From positions 806,001-870,000 of the forward strand of contig JAHLEZ010000019.1 of assembly GCA_020726505.1 (NCBI GenBank): DNA of 64,000 nt, in the 5' to 3' direction. Under the pieces are notes generated by a model. That model did not search any database. It was not told the DNA's origin and saw only the letters and a program-made list of their open reading frames with translations. Shown piece by piece: positions 57,901-64,000 of this stretch. The DNA is from Leptodontidium sp. MPI-SDFR-AT-0119. Its lineage: Eukaryota; Ascomycota; Leotiomycetes; Helotiales; Leptodontidiaceae. The position numbers and the translations under genes are program-made. The first letter of the stretch is position 1, and each line of letters starts with the position of its first letter.

Positions 57901-59250
57901 CAGCCGCAATAGTGCGTAGAATTGAAATTTGCTCTTTATCTGCAAATCCCATAATGGCGAAAGCTTCAATCAGGGAATTCCACTCCTCCTGATCTGAGAC
58001 GCCAGCAATCGTGTCGTGTCCGTCCCGAGTATAAGCGAAATCTTCGACGTCAAGCCCATCAAGCATGAAGTCTTGCTTCATTTTGCGATCAGCGCCTTTC
58101 AGAAGTTGATAGAAGACGTGGTAATTGCGCTCATGAGCATTGAGCCGTACAACACGAGACTTCTCAAGCAAATACCAGTCAATGAAAGCTCCTGCGATAG
58201 TTCCAGCCCGAGTAAATTCGATTCTGATGAATTTTCCAAAGCGAGAGGAGTTGTTGTTTCGTACAGTTTGGGCGTTTCCAAAAGCTTCAAGGATTGGATT
58301 CGCTCTTAGAATCTGTTGCGACAAATTTGAATGCTGCTGGGCCTTGTTTTTAACGGGGGAGTCTGAATGTGCAACAGCAGCCAGATATTGGATGACCTTC
58401 TTGGTATTCTCGGTCTTTCCAGCGCCAGATTCTCCCGTTACCAGGATACTCTGATTCTCTCCCTCATCGACCAGATTCCGGAAAGCTTCATCTGCCATGG
58501 CGTAAATATGTGGTTTTGTCTCCTCTCGACCTTGCCCCTTGTACATATTGATGTACTCGTTCGTATAAATCGTCAAAGGGCAATACGGGTTGATTGCAAC
58601 TAGAAACAATCCTGAGTATGTATATATCAAATCTGCCTGGTATCTCATGTGGAGGTTGTGGACCACCGAGGCTTCGTTCAGATGGGTGAGCTCCGCCATG
58701 TCGTCTGCCTTGTCGAATTTGGCCGGATTGACCTTGTCAACGCTGTCTGCGTGGACCTCTCTTTGCTTTAAACGTGTCAGCGATTGTTAGTCTGTGATAC
58801 TGAGGTCAAACATACACTCCCATCATCACATTGGACAAGGATGTGGTTATCCTCCAATTCCTCCACTACCCACCCCTTCACAAACGCAGTATTTGGATCC
58901 TTCAGCCAGACATATCTCTTGCCAGAGAAGTCATTCTCTCCTTCGATCCCCTTCACGGTGTCCACCCCCCTCTGCATCTCCTCGGATTTGATGAATGAAG
59001 GCGCAAACGTATTAGAGGAAGGTAGAACTGCCTTAGAATTTGACCTATGCCGTGCCACTGGAGTGTAACTAGGAGATGCGACTCCTGCGAGAGAAGAGTA
59101 TGATCTATTGTGCCCAGAACTCTGGGGACCAGACAATGGCGACGTAGAAACCATTGACTTTGGCCTGCCATTGGTATTTGCTGGACCAGGAGAAGAAGAA
59201 CCCGTCCTCGAAAAGGGATTGCCGCGTTTCTGCGGCGAAGTGGATGCCAT
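51959..59250 (-). CDS. MYO2: Class II myosin heavy chain (MyoB/Myo2 type)
   Basis: Three exons (59250-58816, 58765-52460, 52408-51959; introns 50 and 51 bp) encode 2,396 residues, close to the size of Aspergillus MyoB. Residues 1-80 are a Ser-rich disordered head, then an SH3-like fold (KRYVWLKDPNTAFVKGWVVEE). Motor: P-loop GESGAGKTENTKK (about 256-268), switch I NNNSSRFGKF, switch II DIAGFEIFEENSFEQL, SH1/SH2 region [20 protein letters not shown]. After a degenerate lever arm (RIIQRNFQVYLDLCENPWW) about 1,350 residues of coiled coil follow, interrupted by a Pro/Ser-rich stretch (ERHSPSRPRLEE...). Non-helical C-terminus. Class II myosin forms bipolar motors in the contractile ring at septa. 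It shares a divergent 0.8-kb promoter with the zinc-finger gene at 60,078. All long ORFs on the other strand here are shadows. Confidence 0.97.
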
Positions 59251-60077
59251 GGTGATGTGCTCAATCCGCAGATGTCAACATGGGCCGTAGTATTTCGAAT
59301 GAAAACAAAATCAAGCGTCGCGAAGCATTTGCCTACAAAGAAGGCTTGGGTCCTGGAAACGTAGAATTATTGAAAAGGGAGCAATTAAGTGAGCGAATCC
59401 AGATTCTGCAGATGGGATGGGATAGGGCACAAAGGAAACTCGAATTCGCGGGTGGTGACAAGCAGGTGCGAATGCCGTCAGTGGAGGCTTCGTCGATGTT
59501 TCTCTCTTTCTCTCTGTTATGATAGACGCGGCGCTGACTGGTGGGCCTGGCCAAAGTAAACAACCGAGCGCCAGACAGCAACCGCACTGCCCGCGTCCTG
59601 CTAAGGATTAAAGTTCTTCCGGCGTGGAGCTTCTACGCGCCTGCCTCGCGATTCTGCTGCCTCCTTGTCTTGAAACGGCTTAGCTTTAAACCCTAAGCGC
59701 CTTCGCTAGTGAGGTGACGATTGCAGGCGCTTCTATCTAAGTTAAGTTCTCGTCTGTTCTCCCTTGCTTGCTTCAAAAGCTTCACTTTCCCATCAAACAA
59801 ACAACACACTGTCTACCCCACCTCCAACAAGTGCCTCTATTCATCTCAGATTCGAGATTCCAGTCTGCGCATTCAGCTTCATTGTCGGCTTGCACTCGCA
59901 GCCTCCTGCATTCCCTACTCGCTTCTATGTAAATCTTTTCTTATTGTCGCGACAATGATCAACGAGTAGGTAGCTAGCTACAGCAGTACAGCGCATCTCG
60001 AAGAGCCTTCCCACCTGCCTTCACTAATACTCCAGCCCTTCGGACGATAATGCAACTTGTTTCCTACGCGTGCAACA
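59251..60077. promoter_or_regulatory. Divergent promoter, myosin and zinc-finger gene
   Basis: 827 bp between two start codons on opposite strands. Pyrimidine-rich tracts and several short upstream ORFs on the + side (e.g. ATG at 59,956 and in-frame ATG at 60,057 just before the chosen start). No defined binding site recognised. Confidence 0.4.
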
Positions 60078-63000
60078 ATGTCAGACTACCCTTCAACACC
60101 GTCGTATCCCCCCGGGTATGGCGTTCGCGACCAACAAATTCCTCCCTACCTTCCTCCTACCTACCCAAACCAGTATCTACAAGCAGACGATAGTCAACAA
60201 GGACAAATGGCATCTCATTATGACACTTCAATGTCGGCATATGGATACAACAGATCTATTCCCTCCTTCAGTGCCTCTGCAGTTGCAGCTGGCGTGCCTC
60301 CTCTGCCGATATTTACAGGTTGGAACCAAGACTCCGTCCCATTGCCTTCCTACAATACCACCCCAAACAACGGAGCACAGTACTCGGGCTACGCAAACAA
60401 CGCGCATCATTCCACCACGCCTTACTATCAACCACCTAGCCAGCCTGCATACCAGCACCAGATGCCGGGGGGCAAACATTATGACCAAGGTGACCTGGAC
60501 GAGGGCGAGTTCGAGGACCAGACAAATGCTGCACATGCCCCCTCCAATGTCTATGGTGCTTCTCAATTTAGAGAAAGTGGTGGCACCGGTTATGTTGATA
60601 CTGCACAACGTGCCGTTCATTCTAAACCCAGAGACTACAGTCCACAACATTCATCACATTCTGGTAAGCTGATCAAGTACTCCTGTGACTCGTCCACACA
60701 CTGACATGACCTAGCAAACAACTACAACTACCAAACAAGAGACTCCTCCCAGAACAGACGCCAAAAGTCTGGCTCCTTCTCCCCTTATAATCCTTCTGTC
60801 ACGGCAGAACGTGATGGGCAAACCAAAGCGGATCGTTACAATTCATATGAAAAAGGCCATGCGGGGGATGGTACCAGTGGTACTCCGCAGAGTCAGCATG
60901 GTTGGTCTCAAAATGGAACGGGCTCTTCCTTAAGAACAAAACCCCAAACAAACGGTCATCACACATCTCAGAAAATTGACGATGCTGTTCAACAGCCTAC
61001 TCCCCCTCGTCAACCTCCTTCCCATCAGATCACTCCTACCACTAATGGCAGATCTGTGACTGAGTCTCGCAAGAAAGCTCAAGCCGCAATACTGAATCTG
61101 TGGCCTTACGATGTTCGTTACCAGACTTACATTGATGAAGGTTTCAGTAAAGAGGTAGTGGGAAGTCTTTTTGATGAGCTTAAAATGACTCGGAACTCTG
61201 CGAAATCTGTCAATGAGGGATCTACACTTGAGGGAAACTCGTTAGGAATCAACTCCAAGCACCAGCTGGGCAAGGAAAACATACCCTCTGGGTCGTCGAA
61301 CACGACTTACACTGGAGGATTCGCAACTAACAGGACGGAGAATACTGGGCTTGGTAAGGATCGTGCTTCTCTATCCGACTTGGGCCATAATACACCTTCT
61401 ACGAATGGCGTTAGCATTCAAACAGTGCCCACAGCAAAGGCTGTCACTGTCCCCTCCAAGCCAGCGGAAATGACTGAGAAACAGAAGACTCTTCAGTCAA
61501 AAATGGAGGCACTGAGAAAGTCACGAGAAGAGCGCGCTCAAAAAGCGGCCGCAAAAAACCACAACAATGCTCCGAGCACAGCCGTTGATGTCCCGATTCC
61601 TCGGACTGACGCGCCTAAAGTCTCGCTGTCTAACCCTTCAAATTCACCATCACCCCTGCCTGCACCTTCTGCTCCGATCGCTCAACCGCAGGTTGACATT
61701 CCTTCGACCTCCACACTACCTGCACCTACTGTCATTGTACAACAACCTGCTTCGATGATTCCTGGCTTGTTCCTAGCATCAAGTTCGGGAAGCGCTCCTA
61801 CCACTTTACCCACCACGATGGCGTCTTCAAGTTCAAGCAATATCCGGAAACGCCCAGTCGCAGCTGACTTTGACGAAGCTACCTTAATTAGCACACCTTT
61901 CAAACGACCTTTTGGCCACAGTCGGACCGACCAACGCCTGGTCATTACTGTCAGTGACGATGAAGGGGAATCTGAAGATGAGGACGTTGCAATGGACCTC
62001 GAGTCTCAAGCCACTCAAGATTCACCAACGCAACCGGCAAGGAAGATGTCGGATCAACGTCCCGCTGCCATCCAAAGCCTCCCACCCCTCTCCAACTTCC
62101 TTCCACGTAAGCCTTATACCCCGCCACCAAATTCTTCAGCCGCCAATACCCCGCCTTTACAAGGGGCACCAAACACAGCTGGGCGCTTGACTGAAGTGCA
62201 GAGTGAAATGGAGAAGTTGAAGAAGCAAATTGCATTGCGTGAAGCTCGTCAGAGAGCAAAGCAAGCTTCCAGTGGCTCGCGTACGCCCCAGGTTTCAGAA
62301 GCCAATGGATCCAGCACGAATGTCACTAGCCCCCCTGCGGCCAGCATCGCCAGCAAGGTTGAGAGTTCTATCAAGATGCAGGAAATGATTGAGACCGCTA
62401 CCACTAACGTTGCTCTTGATCAAGAACGACTTGCTGAAACCCAGGCTGCCGAGGTGAAAAAGGCCGCAGAACTCAAGAAGAGCGAGGATGAGCAGAAGCG
62501 CCTTCGCAGAGAAGAGCTTGCAGCCAACAATTCACGAGTTGACGCTGAAGTCCAGCAAAAGCAAACCAGACTTGAGCAGTTACGGGCTGAGATGGCGGAG
62601 ATCGAAGCCGCTGTTCAGAAACGTCTCGAGGACAAGCGTCTCTTGGCAGAGGAAATGGAGCGACTTGGACAGCAGGCAGAAGACCAATTGCAAGCTCAGA
62701 GTGACAAGTTGAATGATCTTAACAGACAAGATTCTACGATCAGTGAAGGTATGCCGACTTGCTTTCTCATCTGTTGAAATTTCCTGTCGTAGCTATGCTT
62801 ACTAGGTAGAATCGACTCGTCCAACATCATCCGGCCCTGCTCTCGAACCCAGTGAAGCTGCGCCACTCATCCATTCTCCACCACCGATCACTGCCGCTGC
62901 TGTTCGACCTCCTTCGCCTGGCGATGTAGCTGCAGCTACCCAACCTTCAGCTATCAACAGTGGCCTACCCATCTTGGAAGTAGCTGAAACGCCCCAGTTC

Positions 63001-64000
63001 AATGGAAACGACGCTATTTCATCCGACCGGGATTCTATCTCCAACGCTGTCGAGGAGCCTTCCAGTGAGACGCTAGCTAAGGCCAAAGACCAAGAAGGGT
63101 CAAAGGAAATCCCTTCGACTGATCAAGCCCTGGAAGCAGCTTTGCAAGAGGCCGTCCGTGCTGAAGTGGACACGCATGGCGAAGAAGACATGGATATCGA
63201 GGATTTCTACGCACCAGATCCAGGCCAGTTGGCACCCCAGACTCCCGAACATGTACACGAGCAGACTGGAAGCCCTGAATACTCGCCGGCTCTCGATCGG
63301 ACGATCCCCGATGCAACTCAACACGAATCTGACGATTACGAACCCCCCGAAGCTACGCCCCCCGTCGATGAACAATTCGCCCCTGATTCTCCACCTTTCA
63401 GCCCTGCTCCCCCCGAGATTGTCTCCGAAGTCGCAGATGATGAGAATCTAGATATTGATATGCCAGAATTTGAGCCAGCACCAGCAGCTAATGATGTTGA
63501 GCAAGGCCAAATCGAAGAGAAACTACCATCCACAAATGGTAGTTTCCAACAGGTGATTGAAGTACACTACATATTGCAATAATGTTTCAGCCCCTTCTAT
63601 GCTAACACCTGATTAGGATCAAACAATGGCTATTGACAAGCCCGAAACCTTCACCCCTTATGAGAGTCCGTTGAAGCAGTTCAGAGCTTATCGATTTCAC
63701 CCAAGTTTCAAACAGGACGTCCCCGGCGGCCTAAAGTCAAAGACTTACAGTCACAAGATTGACCTTATGAACGAATTCTGCCGCTATGAACTAGCCGGTG
63801 GCATCTGCAATGACCCTACCTGCGACTCCCAACATTTCAGAGATATAGATCTCCCTGGTGCGTGGGTTGTCAGATAAAGCCTACAGGCTCCTCTCGTAGT
63901 ATTCCTTTTTGTGTTGGGGCTGACTTGTAAATTGACAGATGATGCTGTTTTGACTGCCCTGGGCTCACCAGAAGAATTCAAAGGCGAGCAACGAGACCGA
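60078..64000 (+). CDS. Red1/ZFC3H1-type zinc-finger protein (3' end cut off)
   Basis: Exons 60078-60663, 60715-62748, 62810-63552, 63617-63857 and 63939 to the window end join in frame (introns 51, 61, 64, 81 bp); about 1,220 residues are seen and the gene continues. Start at MSDYPSTPSYPPGY; an in-frame ATG 21 bp upstream is possible. The N-terminal 900 residues are disordered (Pro/Gln/Ser/Asn-rich), with a short conserved-looking LNLWPYDVRYQTYIDEGF, an ISTPFKRPFG and ITVSDDEGESEDEDV acidic stretch, and a coiled coil (residues about 740-870). The telling part is near the end of the visible protein: SPLKQFRAYRFHP, then CRYELAGGICNDPTCDSQHF, a C-x8-C-x4-C-x3-H finger of the zf-C3H1 type of fission yeast Red1 and human ZFC3H1. 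Those proteins link the Mtr4 helicase to the nuclear exosome (MTREC/PAXT). Role here inferred from the finger. Confidence 0.85.

Noticed and set aside
52555..58790. Numerous + strand ORFs of 60-170 codons
   Set aside because: Shadows of the myosin coiled coil and motor on the minus strand.

Overview
The window is genomic DNA from a filamentous ascomycete (Pezizomycotina). The signs are many short spliceosomal introns (about 40-110 bp, GT...AG), HET-domain genes, a lovastatin-synthase-like highly reducing PKS, a class II myosin of the MyoB type, and transposon relics whose stop codons are nearly all TAA/TAG where CAA/CAG would be expected, the mark of repeat-induced point mutation (RIP). Leotiomycetes is a reasonable guess, but the sequence alone does not fix the class.

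Left third (1 to about 17.1 kb) is accessory DNA: AT-rich and full of repeats. It holds a RIP-decayed copia-like gag on the minus strand (1-1.4 kb), the 3' half of a Fot1/pogo-type transposase (1.85-3.48 kb), a hAT transposase relic (14.1-15.1 kb), at least two TA-flanked MITE-like elements, and three broken HET-domain genes. The most unusual of these starts with a fimbrin-like CH1-CH2 region running into a HET domain (3.77-5.08 kb). Its 3' part (8.05-9.78 kb) is separated by about 3 kb carrying an apparently intact gene: a STAND-type fungal N-terminal domain fused to a long Gly/Arg/Ser repeat tail.

The 17.3-29.9 kb stretch is a compact polyketide locus: an alpha/beta hydrolase with a Cys nucleophile (minus), a stand-alone trans-enoyl reductase (minus), and, divergently from a 537-bp shared promoter, a 2,488-residue HR-PKS (KS-AT-DH-MT-degenerate ER-KR-ACP, no C-terminal release domain). 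The parts fit together. The PKS lacks a working ER and a release domain; the two small enzymes could supply both. No transcription factor, transporter or P450 gene is evident beside them.

From about 32 kb onwards the window is mostly core genome: a Bor1/SLC4-type anion transporter, transaldolase, the splicing factor Isy1, a BTB-domain protein, two 2EXR-domain proteins, the class II myosin heavy chain, and, cut by the right edge, a Red1/ZFC3H1-type zinc-finger protein. Among these sits a small secreted Kex2-processed repeat precursor (46.4-46.8 kb) with seven copies of one cysteine-free peptide, the best candidate for an undescribed peptide product. Between 39.4 and 43.7 kb I found no gene I can support.
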